From UBA8389 sp942493385 (lineage in GTDB: Bacteria > Bacteroidota > Bacteroidia > Bacteroidales > UBA1402): a DNA stretch of 64,000 nt. The DNA is taken from the NCBI GenBank assembly GCA_942493385.1, contig OW818699.1, forward strand, positions 3,720,001 through 3,784,000, read 5' to 3'. Below the pieces are notes generated by a model. The model did not search any database and was not told where the DNA came from. It was given only the letters and a program-made list of their open reading frames with translations. Made by a program: the position numbers and the translations under genes. Shown one piece after another: positions 51,521-61,398 of this stretch (position 1 is its first letter; every line of letters begins with the position of its first letter).

Positions 51521-52828
51521 ATGAAAAAGCTTTTAGTTGCATTTCTAGCGTTTATCTTAATTGGAGGAGTTTGGGGCATTCAGGATTTCATTTACATCCA
51601 TCAAAAAGGTGGTGCGGTACAAAAAATTGAAGTCAGCACGATTGACAGCATCATTCTCTATGATGCATCGCTCCTGAACGGGGTTTCCTTGCAAGGTTTG
51701 GCTCAAAAAGGCCCATTCATCAATGGAAGTTCCATCACCATTTATGAATTGAAGTCGGATTTGACGCCTACGGGAAAGACGTTCAACACCCAAATAAAAG
51801 ACAACAAAGGAACGTTCGGCATAGACAACATCTCGTTGAGTTCCAATTTTGTGAGCATCAGGGCGGATGGCTTTTATTACAATGAGATTTTGGGCAAACA
51901 ATCGGTTTCACAGATTACGTTGTATGCGCTGACGGATATTACCGATCATAAGAATATCAACATCAATTTGTTGACGCATTTGGAAAAACCACGCGTTGAG
52001 TATTTGATGAAATCTGGATTGTCCTTTTCGGACGCTAAAAAACAGGCTCAAAAGGAAATACTGGCCATCTTTAACATTCGGAAGGATACCATCAATAGTT
52101 CGGAAGACCTCAATATAGCGGTGGAAGGAGTGGATAACGGCATTTTGTTGGCCATAAGTGCTATGTTGCAAGGGTATCGCACAGAAAGTGAGATGACGGA
52201 ACTGTTGTCGAATATCAGCGAGGACATTCGAATGGATGGTGTTTTGAACAGCAATCTTTCAGGGTCAAACTTGGTCACTCATTCAGTTTTACTAGATACG
52301 CTTGCCATTAAAACTAAATTGGTCAATCGGTATGATGCGATGGGAGCTTCAGCCAATGTGCCAAACTTTGGGTCGTACATTGACAATTTTATTGCAAAGA
52401 CGAGTTTTGTAAGTACGAATTCATTGATCAACTATCCAGCGACTGGTAGTTATGGGCGCAACCTTTTATTTATGACCGATACAAGTTATTCGAGTACTGA
52501 AGGCAAATATTTAAGTATGGCAGCACAAATTCCTGAAGGCTTGTCATTAAAAATACGGTTGACCAAAATTGCTGCAATTGTTAATCTTCCAGTGGATTCG
52601 TTTCAATGGGTACCTCCTTCAAGTTGGGCGTATTCTCAAAATATAAATTGGGTGGTGGGATTGTTTGACAAAAATTTAAAGACGCAAATGTACACGGCCT
52701 ACAGCTCTGGGATTTACTGTGATATAGCAATACGGATTTTGGAATCAGGCCGTTACCAAATAGAATTTTTTGAAAACAATGCGACCGTAGCTAGAAGAAA
52801 AAAAATAGTTCAATATTTAGTTGAATAA
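51521..52828 (+). CDS. Secreted protein of unknown function (435 aa)
   Basis: The protein has a signal peptide (MKKLLVAFLAFILIGGVWG). After a short strand region (IEVSTIDSIILYDA) comes GLAQKGPFINGSSITIYEL, a KGPF.NG phrase I recall from other Bacteroidota surface proteins, and an all-helical part (LTHLEKPRVEYLMKSGLSF). No catalytic motif is seen. It overlaps the next gene by 8 bases, so the two are translationally coupled. Function unknown. Confidence 0.72.
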   Translation: MKKLLVAFLAFILIGGVWGIQDFIYIHQKGGAVQKIEVSTIDSIILYDASLLNGVSLQGLAQKGPFINGSSITIYELKSDLTPTGKTFNTQIKDNKGTFGIDNISLSSNFVSIRADGFYYNEILGKQSVSQITLYALTDITDHKNININLLTHLEKPRVEYLMKSGLSFSDAKKQAQKEILAIFNIRKDTINSSEDLNIAVEGVDNGILLAISAMLQGYRTESEMTELLSNISEDIRMDGVLNSNLSGSNLVTHSVLLDTLAIKTKLVNRYDAMGASANVPNFGSYIDNFIAKTSFVSTNSLINYPATGSYGRNLLFMTDTSYSSTEGKYLSMAAQIPEGLSLKIRLTKIAAIVNLPVDSFQWVPPSSWAYSQNINWVVGLFDKNLKTQMYTAYSSGIYCDIAIRILESGRYQIEFFENNATVARRKKIVQYLVE

Positions 52829-53669
52829 GTTTACAAAATTTGTGGGAGACCGAACAGAAATAGAGTTGGATTTTGGCGGATACAGCATCCATATCACCAA
52901 GATCTCAACCAAGCCGAGTGGCAAGAGCGCCGTGTATTTGCATGGCATGTGCATGTATGGGGCGTTTTACCACGGACTAATCGACTTATTGCCCGACGAT
53001 TTTGCCAACTTCTACTTCATCGACATGCCTCATCATGGCCGTTCAACTGGGGAGAAGGGTTCATTACCCGACAAAAACATCCTTTTAGACTGCATTGATT
53101 TCTCGATTTCGGCCATCAAGCAAAAAGATGGATTGGATCACATTGACTTGATTTCGGCCGAAAGCATGGGTGGAATATTCGCGTTGTATTACCTGCTGAA
53201 GCGAGATCAGATGACAGCCAGCAAGTACTTGATTTTCGGAGCACCCATCTATCTGAATTGGAGTTTCTTCTTTACCAATTTGAAGCAACCGGAGTCCACC
53301 TTTTGGGCGATGTTTGCAAGAGAAAAAATGTTCTTGCCCGTGAAGGCGTTGCTCGGAGATATGACACGGAATTCGGTGGTCTACAAACAGATACAAAATG
53401 ACAGCCTCGTTCCGGAATTTGCCAATTTCAACTACCTGCTTCCCATCCATGAGATGAGTCGTGAAATCTATTCCAATTTTAGAATCGTTTCCAAGGATAT
53501 CCTGTTTTTTTACGGCGAGGAGGATGCCATCTGCAACATGAAGAAAATCAAAAAGCTCATTCAGCCGATGAAGAACGTCAAAACCATCTTTATTCCAAAG
53601 GAGTATCATTCCATTTTCTGGGCTGACAAGGAGAATTATCAACAACCCATCAAAGAATGGTTGTCTTAA
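52821..53669 (+). CDS. Alpha/beta hydrolase
   Basis: This 282-residue protein has the alpha/beta hydrolase order: YLHGMCMYGAFYHGL (about 40-54, oxyanion hole), FIDMPHHGRSTG (about 71-82), nucleophile region DLISAESMGGIFALYYL (about 109-125, Ser in A-E-S-M-G rather than G-x-S-x-G), acid in FFYGEEDAIC (about 231-240) and His in KEYHSIFWAD (about 262-271). No signal peptide. It overlaps the preceding secreted-protein gene by 8 bases. The deviating nucleophile motif is normal in monoglyceride-lipase-like members. Substrate unknown. Confidence 0.85.
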   Translation: MNKFTKFVGDRTEIELDFGGYSIHITKISTKPSGKSAVYLHGMCMYGAFYHGLIDLLPDDFANFYFIDMPHHGRSTGEKGSLPDKNILLDCIDFSISAIKQKDGLDHIDLISAESMGGIFALYYLLKRDQMTASKYLIFGAPIYLNWSFFFTNLKQPESTFWAMFAREKMFLPVKALLGDMTRNSVVYKQIQNDSLVPEFANFNYLLPIHEMSREIYSNFRIVSKDILFFYGEEDAICNMKKIKKLIQPMKNVKTIFIPKEYHSIFWADKENYQQPIKEWLS

Positions 53670-53738
53670 ATAAGTGTAGGTTATCATTAATATATTGTTT
53701 AGATTTGTAGGAATTAGCGACCTTAATCGAAGCAAATC

Positions 53739-56700
53739 ATGATAAAAACACAGCCTTATTGTCGGTTCATCATCTTAATTTCCTTTGTTTTTTTGGCTGC
53801 AAATGCAGTCCTGGCTCAAAACAATTCCACCCCCTTCTCGTACCAAGAGCATTGGGACAAAGTGGCACAATTGACCAAAGAAGATCTCCCCGAATCGGCC
53901 TTGAAGGAAGTTGAAATCATTCTGAAGCAGGCGGAATCGGATAAAAATACGGTACAGCTCATCAAGGGCAGTGTGCAGGTCGCGGTGTTTACCTTGAAAA
54001 TTGATCCGGATAAAGCACCTGCACAAATAGTGGGTTTTGAGGCGCTGATCGAAAAAGCAACCGACGCATCGGACAAATCAATTTTGCAATCGATGACGGC
54101 AGAATTGTACATTATGTACTATAGGAACAAATCGTGGGACATCAACAAACGGACTGAAATAAGTGGTCCTGCTACTGGAGACTTGACGCAATGGACCAAA
54201 AACAATTATTCTGAAAAAATAGTTTCCTTGCTCAACGCCTCGCTGAAGAACTCCGATTTCTTGAAAAAAACGAACATCGAGAAGTATGATGCACTGCTTA
54301 ATGACGTAGATGACAAGCTGTTGGAGCCAACCCTTTACGATCTGCTGGCCAAACGAAAAGTCAAACTTTTAAGCAACTTGAAGAATCTGTTGAATGAGGC
54401 CGAATTTACTGCTAGAGAGGACCTGTTGTATCTGCCTTCCGAAAAGTTCCTGGAGGCAGAAATGGATACGACCATCGGTTCTGCTATTGATCGTGAAATC
54501 ATCCGGACCTATCAGCAATGGCTACGTTTCCGAGTCAACGATACAAACACGGCAGCATTGATCAATACGGATTTCAGTCGCATAAATACGTTTATCAGCC
54601 TGTTGCCAAGATGGTATGCCCCCTATGGCAGCAGTGGCTTAAAAGATTGGGAAACGTATCAATTATCTGCCTTGCGCACTATGGCCGACAAGTTCAAAAA
54701 CCACGAGCAAGTGTTGAGGGTACTCGCACTGGAAGCATCATTGTACAAATCCAAATACAATGCGAACGACAGTATCCGCAACTGTTTTAACCGGAAGGCA
54801 TACGACATTTGCGAAGAAGGTATCACTCGATTTCCAAATGCCCAATATGCGAACGTATTGAAGAACATGGTAGATCAAATCAGGCAGAAACGCATGAGCA
54901 CCTCCAACAACGAAGTAGTCAAGCCAAATACAAAATTGGAAATTGTCTTGAATACTTCCAATTTGGATAGCGTTGAACTAAAGATCTACCGCATAAACAC
55001 GACGGCACAAGCGTATTTTAGTAGCAGGGCGAACTATATGAACACGGTGTCTCCTAATGCCACCTTGCTTGAAAAACGTTGGATAAAACTGAACAAGGAT
55101 CTGAATTTCAACTCTACATCGACCACCACTTCCGTTAATACCGGTGATTATGGCATCTATGAATTCACGTTTGGCAACAACGAAATCCCCAACGAGCAGG
55201 TTCGGAGCCAATTTGTGGTTTCCGACTTGGCATATATGACGCAAAGCGCTTCAAAAACGCAATACTGTGTGGTGGATCGCGTTACGGGCAAACCGGCACC
55301 AAAGGTTTCGATCAATTCATTCACCATCAATTATGGGCAACAAAAGACAGAACTTACTCCTAACTTTATTAATGGATTAACTAATAAAAATGGAATATTT
55401 GAGTACACTCCCCAAAGAAATACGTACGGTAACACGGTTCTGTTTTTTGAAAAGGGTGCTGACAAATACCTTTCGTCTATGTTCAATGAGCTCCGATACA
55501 ACTCCGTTCGTAACGTAAATAAAACCTTTATTTTGAGCATCTTGACCGACCGGTCCGTGTACCGTCCCGGACAAACGGTCCATTTCAAGGGTATAGCTTA
55601 CATTTCGAATGCCGACGTGCAGGAAGTGTCGGCCAATGAGACCATTGAAATCAAGTTGATGGATGCAAACCGCAAGCAGGTTGCCATAAAGACGCTTAAA
55701 ACAAACGAATTCGGTTCGTTTGCCGACTCCTTTGTCTTGCCTATGGACGGCTTAAACGGATACTTCAGCATGGTAACCAACTATTCAAACACCTATTTTT
55801 TAGTGGAAGCCTATAAACGCCCAACGTTCGAAGTGACGATGGAGAAGCCCAAAACAGAGGTGTATTTAGGGGATTCCATCAAGGCGCATGGAAAAGTGAC
55901 TACCTATTCGGGACATCCGGTAGCGGGTGTCAATGTGGCGTATCAGGTTGTACGTCAGGCACAATATCGCATGATGACACAGACGAGCCAAACAGTGGTT
56001 TCGAGCGGAACAGTCCAAACTACTGCCGACGGTACTTTTGAAGTAGCATTCCAGGCTCAAAGGAACAACCAAGCAAATGGTGAACAATACTATAACTACC
56101 AAATCTCGACAGTCGTTACCGACCAAAAGGGGGAAACGCAAAAAGGGGAACAAACCGTTTCGGTCGGTGACAAATCGTTGTTTATTGAGGTGGGCCTATC
56201 CAACATCGCAAAAATAGAAAAGACAAAAGAGTTGGTGGTCGAAGTTCACTTGGTGACGTTGAACAATGAGAATGCGGAAGGCATTGTGCATTACGAATTG
56301 TTTCAATTGGAACAACCTGTTGATTTCATGGACAAAGCCAACCAAAAACCGGTGGTTGAAGGTCGTGGCACTTCGGTTCTTTCAGGCAACTTCGATACAA
56401 AGGAAATTAAGCTGAAACTTGATTTGAAAAAGTTTGATTCCGGTTACTATCGATTGGTCTTTTTCACCTTGGACAATCGAAAGGATACGGTTGAAGTGAC
56501 CAAAAAAATCATGCTTTACGCTCCGAACGACAAGAGACCACCAGTGAAAAAATACACGTGGTTGGATGTTTCAAATCTTATCTACGCTGTTGGAGAAAAA
56601 GCGGTCGTCAAGTTTGGTTCGTCAGCCGAAAAGGTGTATGTATTGTTTCAGATTATGAAAGCAGACAGCATTCTCGAAAGCAACTGGTTTACCGTATCGA

Positions 56701-59672
56701 ATTCCATTCGTACGTTAGAGATACCATACCTGAGCACTTATGGGGCAGGTATTAATATCTATTTCACTTTTGTAAAAGACGAACAGTTATTTTATGAGAA
56801 TGTCATTCTTTATAAAAAGGTGGAAAAGCGGGAGTTAAGCCCCAAGCTGACCGTATTCCGTGACAAACTCCAACCTGGCGAAAAGGCCGAATGGACCATC
56901 AACATTCCCGAAGTCGTCGAAAAAGATCTCCAGGTCGAATTGCTCGTGGACATGTACGATGCCTCGCTCGATGCGATCAATAAGCATTCTTGGTATTTTA
57001 ATCCGCTCAGATCTACTAACATACCGTTTGCACCTCGTTGGACTACTACCATTTCACAGCGGCTCAATCGGTCCTATCTGGAAAAATTGAATGCATTGCC
57101 CACCAATCAGATTCCATCCAGCGAATTGGATTGGATGGGTTTGAATTTGAACACTCGGATCAGGGGCACTTCTTCGCTGAACGTTTCGGTGGCAGATATG
57201 AAAGGTGTTGAGATTGCCGATTTGAAAGATCACCAAGTGGTCATCGAAGACATGCCAGTCTTTAGCATTGGTACTGCACTTCAAGGACGCATTGCCGGTT
57301 TGGACATAACCAATAACTCAGGACCGATCATGAGCAAAACAGAGTCCTCCACTAAAATCCGCACCAACTTCAACGAAACCGCCTTTTTCTACCCGCAACT
57401 TCGCACCGACGAACTTGGCAATGTGAAATTCTCATTTACCGTGCCCGAAAGTCTGACCCGTTGGAATGTGAAGATGCTGGCTCACACCAAGGATTTATTC
57501 TACGGAATTGCCGATAATCAGGTGGTTACCCAAAAAGAGCTGATGGTACAGCTCAATCTGCCTCGCTTTGTGCGTCGCTCTGATAAGTTGTTGGTGCGTG
57601 CCAGTGTGGCCAATCTGACGGACAGCGTTCAAAATACAAACGTCAAACTGGAGCTGAGCGATCCTTCTAGCAGTAAGATCATCGTTTTAAAAGACGGTTT
57701 GACCAAAAATGTTGCGCTGGCAGCTCGGGAAACCAAGTTTGTGGAATGGGAATTGACAGAATTTGCGCCCTTCGAATTGGTCGTTTGCAAAGTGGTAGCC
57801 TCCTCCGAATTGTTCAGCGATGGCGAGCAGCGGTATTTGCCGGTGTTGCCCGACAAGGAACTGATCACTGAAACCTTGCCGATGACCGTTCGTGCCAATC
57901 AAACCAAGAGTTTTTCGTTGGAAAATCTGCTGAAGAACGGTTCAAACGTTACCTCGCAATCGTTGACAGTCGAGTTTTCACCCAATCCTGCCTGGTATGC
58001 CGTTCAGGCCTTGCCTACCCTATCGGTTTCCGAAAACGATAATGCAATCGATTATTTTACAGCCTATTATGTCAATACGCTGGCCGGGTACATCGCGAAC
58101 TCGAATCCCAAGCTTGCCACCGTTTTCGACCAATGGAAACTTTCGACTCAAGGTCGCAACGCATTGCTTTCCAACCTTGAAAAAAACAAGGAGTTGAAAA
58201 CGATGTTGCTCGAGGAAACGCCATGGCTTCTGGCGGCACAGAACGAATCCGAACAGAAAAGACAAATCGCCCTGCTTTTTGATCTCAATCAACAGAAGCA
58301 GCAGAATGCGCTTTATTGGGAAAAACTGATCAAACTTCAGGGGGCGTCAGGTGGATTTTCCTGGTTCAAAGACATGCCGGAAAACTGGTACGTCACGCAG
58401 TACATTTTATTGAATGCCGCTCGGCTGAACACCATGATCAAGGCCTCATCAAAAATCGATGACGTAGTGATTCTAAATGCGATAGCCTTTATTGACAACG
58501 AGATTGCCAAGGACTACGAACGGCTAAAATTATACCGCACTGGTTATAAGACGACGATGTGCATCGGTGACATGCAATGGTTTTACCTGCATGTCCGGTC
58601 GGAATACCCGGAGGTGCCCATTCCCGATTTCGCCCGAGAAGCAGTGGACTTTTATACCTCTCAGGCTATGAACTATTGGCAGAAGTCAACGCTTTATGGT
58701 AAAGCGGCTTCCGCATTGATTGCTGCCAGAAACCAAAACAAGAAGTTGGCTACGAAGATATTGGCTTCCTTGAAAGAGAACGCCATCAAGTCGGATGAAA
58801 TGGGCATGTATTGGGCTCGAAACATAGCGGGTTACTTCTGGAACCAACGTCCGGTCATGGTTCAGACCATGCTGTTGGAAGCCTTTGCCGAGGTAGCCAA
58901 AAACACAACCGACCTGGACGAGATGAAGATCTGGCTGCTCCACCAAAAGCGAACGCAGCGATGGGATTCACCGCTTTCTACGGTCGATGCCGTTTATGCC
59001 CTGCTCAAGTACGGAACGGACTGGATTTCGTCCAACAACGAAGTTTCGATTCAATTGGGTTCGACAGCTCTGAAAACGGAGCAAAAAGAAGCAGGCTCGG
59101 GTTACATCAAACAAACGTTTACGGGTCAGGAAGTCAATCCATCAATGGCGCGTGCAAAAATCGAGTTGAAAGGCAACTCCGGCTTTGGTTGGGGCGCGAT
59201 GTATTGGCAGTATTTTCAGAACTTGAAAGACGTTAAACAAAGCGGAAACTCTCTGACAGTAAGCAAGAAGCTGTTTGTGGAAAAATTGCTACCGACTGGC
59301 AAGTCGATGATTCCCATCGAAAAAGTCGTTTTGAAAATTGGTGATAAAGTCATCACCCGGCTCGTGGTCACCGTGGACCGCGACATGGAGTATGTGGCTT
59401 TGAAAGACCTCCGTGCCGCTTGCTTCGAACCCTTCGAACAACGTTCCGGCTGTGTTTGGAAAGAAGGCGTAAGCTATTACCAAACCACAAAAGACGCTTC
59501 GACCCAGTTCTTTTTCGCAGCCTTGCCCAAAGGCAGCTATGTGTTCGAGTACGAGGTGTGGGTGAACAACGCCGGCGAATTCACCAGCGGCATCACCACA
59601 CTACAATGCCAATATGCACCGGAATTCTCCGCACATTCGGGAGGAGAACGGATAGCGGTTTCAGAAAAATAG
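53739..59672 (+). CDS. Alpha-2-macroglobulin-like protein (MG2 family), no thioester
   Basis: This 1977-residue protein has a signal peptide (about 1-26). A helical N-terminal part is followed by macroglobulin domains: FILSILTDRSVYRPGQTVHF (about 600-619), then RTDELGNVKFSFTVPESLTR (about 1228-1247) and WNVKMLAHTKDL of the alpha-2-macroglobulin domain. In most bacterial relatives the next region has a CxEQ thioester; here it reads SENDNAIDYFTAYYVNTLAG, so the thioester is lost. Residues about 1140-1195 carry RIRGTSSLN and TALQGRIAGLDITNNSG, phrases typical of the SusC/TonB-receptor plug, in swapped order. The protein probably traps or guards against proteases in the periplasm. The next gene is 26 bases on. 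Confidence 0.92.
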   Translation: MIKTQPYCRFIILISFVFLAANAVLAQNNSTPFSYQEHWDKVAQLTKEDLPESALKEVEIILKQAESDKNTVQLIKGSVQVAVFTLKIDPDKAPAQIVGFEALIEKATDASDKSILQSMTAELYIMYYRNKSWDINKRTEISGPATGDLTQWTKNNYSEKIVSLLNASLKNSDFLKKTNIEKYDALLNDVDDKLLEPTLYDLLAKRKVKLLSNLKNLLNEAEFTAREDLLYLPSEKFLEAEMDTTIGSAIDREIIRTYQQWLRFRVNDTNTAALINTDFSRINTFISLLPRWYAPYGSSGLKDWETYQLSALRTMADKFKNHEQVLRVLALEASLYKSKYNANDSIRNCFNRKAYDICEEGITRFPNAQYANVLKNMVDQIRQKRMSTSNNEVVKPNTKLEIVLNTSNLDSVELKIYRINTTAQAYFSSRANYMNTVSPNATLLEKRWIKLNKDLNFNSTSTTTSVNTGDYGIYEFTFGNNEIPNEQVRSQFVVSDLAYMTQSASKTQYCVVDRVTGKPAPKVSINSFTINYGQQKTELTPNFINGLTNKNGIFEYTPQRNTYGNTVLFFEKGADKYLSSMFNELRYNSVRNVNKTFILSILTDRSVYRPGQTVHFKGIAYISNADVQEVSANETIEIKLMDANRKQVAIKTLKTNEFGSFADSFVLPMDGLNGYFSMVTNYSNTYFLVEAYKRPTFEVTMEKPKTEVYLGDSIKAHGKVTTYSGHPVAGVNVAYQVVRQAQYRMMTQTSQTVVSSGTVQTTADGTFEVAFQAQRNNQANGEQYYNYQISTVVTDQKGETQKGEQTVSVGDKSLFIEVGLSNIAKIEKTKELVVEVHLVTLNNENAEGIVHYELFQLEQPVDFMDKANQKPVVEGRGTSVLSGNFDTKEIKLKLDLKKFDSGYYRLVFFTLDNRKDTVEVTKKIMLYAPNDKRPPVKKYTWLDVSNLIYAVGEKAVVKFGSSAEKVYVLFQIMKADSILESNWFTVSNSIRTLEIPYLSTYGAGINIYFTFVKDEQLFYENVILYKKVEKRELSPKLTVFRDKLQPGEKAEWTINIPEVVEKDLQVELLVDMYDASLDAINKHSWYFNPLRSTNIPFAPRWTTTISQRLNRSYLEKLNALPTNQIPSSELDWMGLNLNTRIRGTSSLNVSVADMKGVEIADLKDHQVVIEDMPVFSIGTALQGRIAGLDITNNSGPIMSKTESSTKIRTNFNETAFFYPQLRTDELGNVKFSFTVPESLTRWNVKMLAHTKDLFYGIADNQVVTQKELMVQLNLPRFVRRSDKLLVRASVANLTDSVQNTNVKLELSDPSSSKIIVLKDGLTKNVALAARETKFVEWELTEFAPFELVVCKVVASSELFSDGEQRYLPVLPDKELITETLPMTVRANQTKSFSLENLLKNGSNVTSQSLTVEFSPNPAWYAVQALPTLSVSENDNAIDYFTAYYVNTLAGYIANSNPKLATVFDQWKLSTQGRNALLSNLEKNKELKTMLLEETPWLLAAQNESEQKRQIALLFDLNQQKQQNALYWEKLIKLQGASGGFSWFKDMPENWYVTQYILLNAARLNTMIKASSKIDDVVILNAIAFIDNEIAKDYERLKLYRTGYKTTMCIGDMQWFYLHVRSEYPEVPIPDFAREAVDFYTSQAMNYWQKSTLYGKAASALIAARNQNKKLATKILASLKENAIKSDEMGMYWARNIAGYFWNQRPVMVQTMLLEAFAEVAKNTTDLDEMKIWLLHQKRTQRWDSPLSTVDAVYALLKYGTDWISSNNEVSIQLGSTALKTEQKEAGSGYIKQTFTGQEVNPSMARAKIELKGNSGFGWGAMYWQYFQNLKDVKQSGNSLTVSKKLFVEKLLPTGKSMIPIEKVVLKIGDKVITRLVVTVDRDMEYVALKDLRAACFEPFEQRSGCVWKEGVSYYQTTKDASTQFFFAALPKGSYVFEYEVWVNNAGEFTSGITTLQCQYAPEFSAHSGGERIAVSEK

Positions 59673-59698
59673 TTTTAAACTTTAATTCAATTTATCGT

Positions 59699-60958
59699 AT
59701 GAAACGTATCGTATTGTTTTTCATGTTATTAAGCGCCTTGACTGCTTACAGTCAAGACATCACCGGTGAATGGAATGGTGCCCTCAACATTCAGGGGAAC
59801 TCGATGCGCATGGTTTTCCACATCAACAAAACGGATGCGGGTTACAGTTCCACCATGGACAGTCCCGACCAAGGGGCAAAAGGCATCCAAATGAGTCACA
59901 CAACGTTCGAAAACGGGGTGCTGACGGTCGAATTGCGTATTGCACAAATGAAGTATGTCGGCACATTGGACAAAAAGACCTTGACGGGAACTTTTAGCCA
60001 GGCCGGCCAAAACATGCCGTTGAATTTGACTAAGAACGAACAGGCTGTTGTAGCAGCAGTCGTTGCCGTCGATAAAAATGCCAACTATTTGGAAACGCCC
60101 GTTACGCTGGAAACAAAAACGGGTAAGATTTATGGTACGTTGACTACCCCCAAGGTCTTCACCAACGGGCCTGTGGCCTTGATCATCGCTGGTTCCGGCC
60201 CAACGGACAGGAATGGAAACAACCCGTCGATGACGAACGATGGTTACAAAAAACTGGCCTACGAATTGGCTTCGAGCGGCATTTCCTCCATTCGCTACGA
60301 CAAGCGCGGCATTGCAGAAAGCACCGCAGCGGTGGAAAGTGAGTCCAACCTGATTTTTTACGACTATGTTCAGGATGCCAAAGACTGGATCCAGTTGGCC
60401 AAACTGGACAAACGCTTCACCCAAGTAGTGGTGATTGGTCACAGCGAAGGCTCCATGATTGGCATTTTGGCAGCCGAAAAAGCCGACAAGTTCATCTCGG
60501 TGGCAGGCGCAGGAAGAGGCATCGGAGTCGTGCTGAAAGAACAATTGAGTGCTCAGCCCAAGGCAGTTCAGGACGAAGCCTTCCCCATCATCGATCGGCT
60601 GAGCAAGGGCGAAAAGGTGGAACCCATCAGCCCGGCCATGATGCCGCTGTTCCGACCTAGCGTTCAGCCCTACATGATTTCGTGGTTGAAATACGATCCG
60701 ACTGTGGAACTCAAGAAGCTCAAAATCCCAGTGCTCATCATTCAAGGCACCACCGACATTCAGGTGAGCGTGGAAGATGCCAAATTGCTTTCAGCTGCCA
60801 AACCGGATGCGAAACTGCTGCTCATCGAAAAGATGAACCACATTCTGCGCACGTCCGAAGCCGACAGAACAGCCAATCTGGCGACTTACAACAAGGCAGA
60901 ACTGCCCTTGGCGGATGGGTTTGTAAAGAGTATTACGGATTTTATTTTGAAGAAGTAG
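59699..60958 (+). CDS. Secreted alpha/beta hydrolase
   Basis: The ATG at 59699 starts a signal peptide (MKRIVLFFMLLSALTAYSQ); the open frame continues further upstream but that part overlaps the previous gene and is not coding. The 419-residue protein has an N-terminal beta-rich domain (DITGEWNGALNIQGNSMRM) as in DUF3887-like esterases, then an alpha/beta hydrolase: ALIIAGSGPTDRNGNN (about 160-175), nucleophile VVIGHSEGSMIG (about 243-254), acid IQGTTDIQVS (about 348-357) and His in KMNHILRT (about 379-386). It follows the macroglobulin gene by 26 bases. Confidence 0.88.
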   Translation: MKRIVLFFMLLSALTAYSQDITGEWNGALNIQGNSMRMVFHINKTDAGYSSTMDSPDQGAKGIQMSHTTFENGVLTVELRIAQMKYVGTLDKKTLTGTFSQAGQNMPLNLTKNEQAVVAAVVAVDKNANYLETPVTLETKTGKIYGTLTTPKVFTNGPVALIIAGSGPTDRNGNNPSMTNDGYKKLAYELASSGISSIRYDKRGIAESTAAVESESNLIFYDYVQDAKDWIQLAKLDKRFTQVVVIGHSEGSMIGILAAEKADKFISVAGAGRGIGVVLKEQLSAQPKAVQDEAFPIIDRLSKGEKVEPISPAMMPLFRPSVQPYMISWLKYDPTVELKKLKIPVLIIQGTTDIQVSVEDAKLLSAAKPDAKLLLIEKMNHILRTSEADRTANLATYNKAELPLADGFVKSITDFILKK

Positions 60959-61047
60959 GCACTTTTTACACGATAAAAGTACCATTTCATATTTTTACGA
61001 CTATATTTGTATGATATTTAATGCATTGTTCAAATAAAGGCGTACTT

Positions 61048-61395
61048 ATGACTGATATATCATTCACAAAATGGCAATCAATGAGCGATAAAGCGCTCAC
61101 CATGCATATAGGGGCCTACATGAAGCACCTCCGTATGGAATCCCATAAGACGCAGGACACACTTGCTAAGGAGGCAGGCATAAGCCGCTCCACGCTGAGT
61201 TTGTTGGAACGAGGGGAAACTGTCACATTGGGCACTTTGATTCAGGTAATGCGCACATTGGATGCCCTCAACATTCTGGAGGCATTCACCATCAAAGAAA
61301 CGATTAGCCCGCTAGCTTTAGCAAAAATTGAAAAGAAGAAGCGCAAAAGGGCGAGCGGTGATAAAAAGGAGGTTGAAAACATTTCAAACTGGTAA
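61048..61395 (+). CDS. hipB: HipB-like antitoxin (XRE helix-turn-helix)
   Basis: From the ATG at 61048 this is a 115-residue protein; an in-frame ATG at 61021 would add nine residues without clear homology. The helix-turn-helix is HKTQDTLAKEAGISRSTLSL, followed by LERGETVTLGTLIQVMRTLD, as in Xre/HipB proteins. It binds its own promoter and holds HipA in check in the family. It is 3 bases from the hipA start. A TATATTTG box at 61002-61009 may be its promoter -7 element. Confidence 0.9.
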   Translation: MTDISFTKWQSMSDKALTMHIGAYMKHLRMESHKTQDTLAKEAGISRSTLSLLERGETVTLGTLIQVMRTLDALNILEAFTIKETISPLALAKIEKKKRKRASGDKKEVENISNW

Positions 61396-61398
61396 CCT

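Noticed and set aside
59729..60745. A 338-codon antisense frame opposite the secreted alpha/beta hydrolase
   Set aside because: The sense strand has a signal peptide and full catalytic order; the antisense product has no motif.
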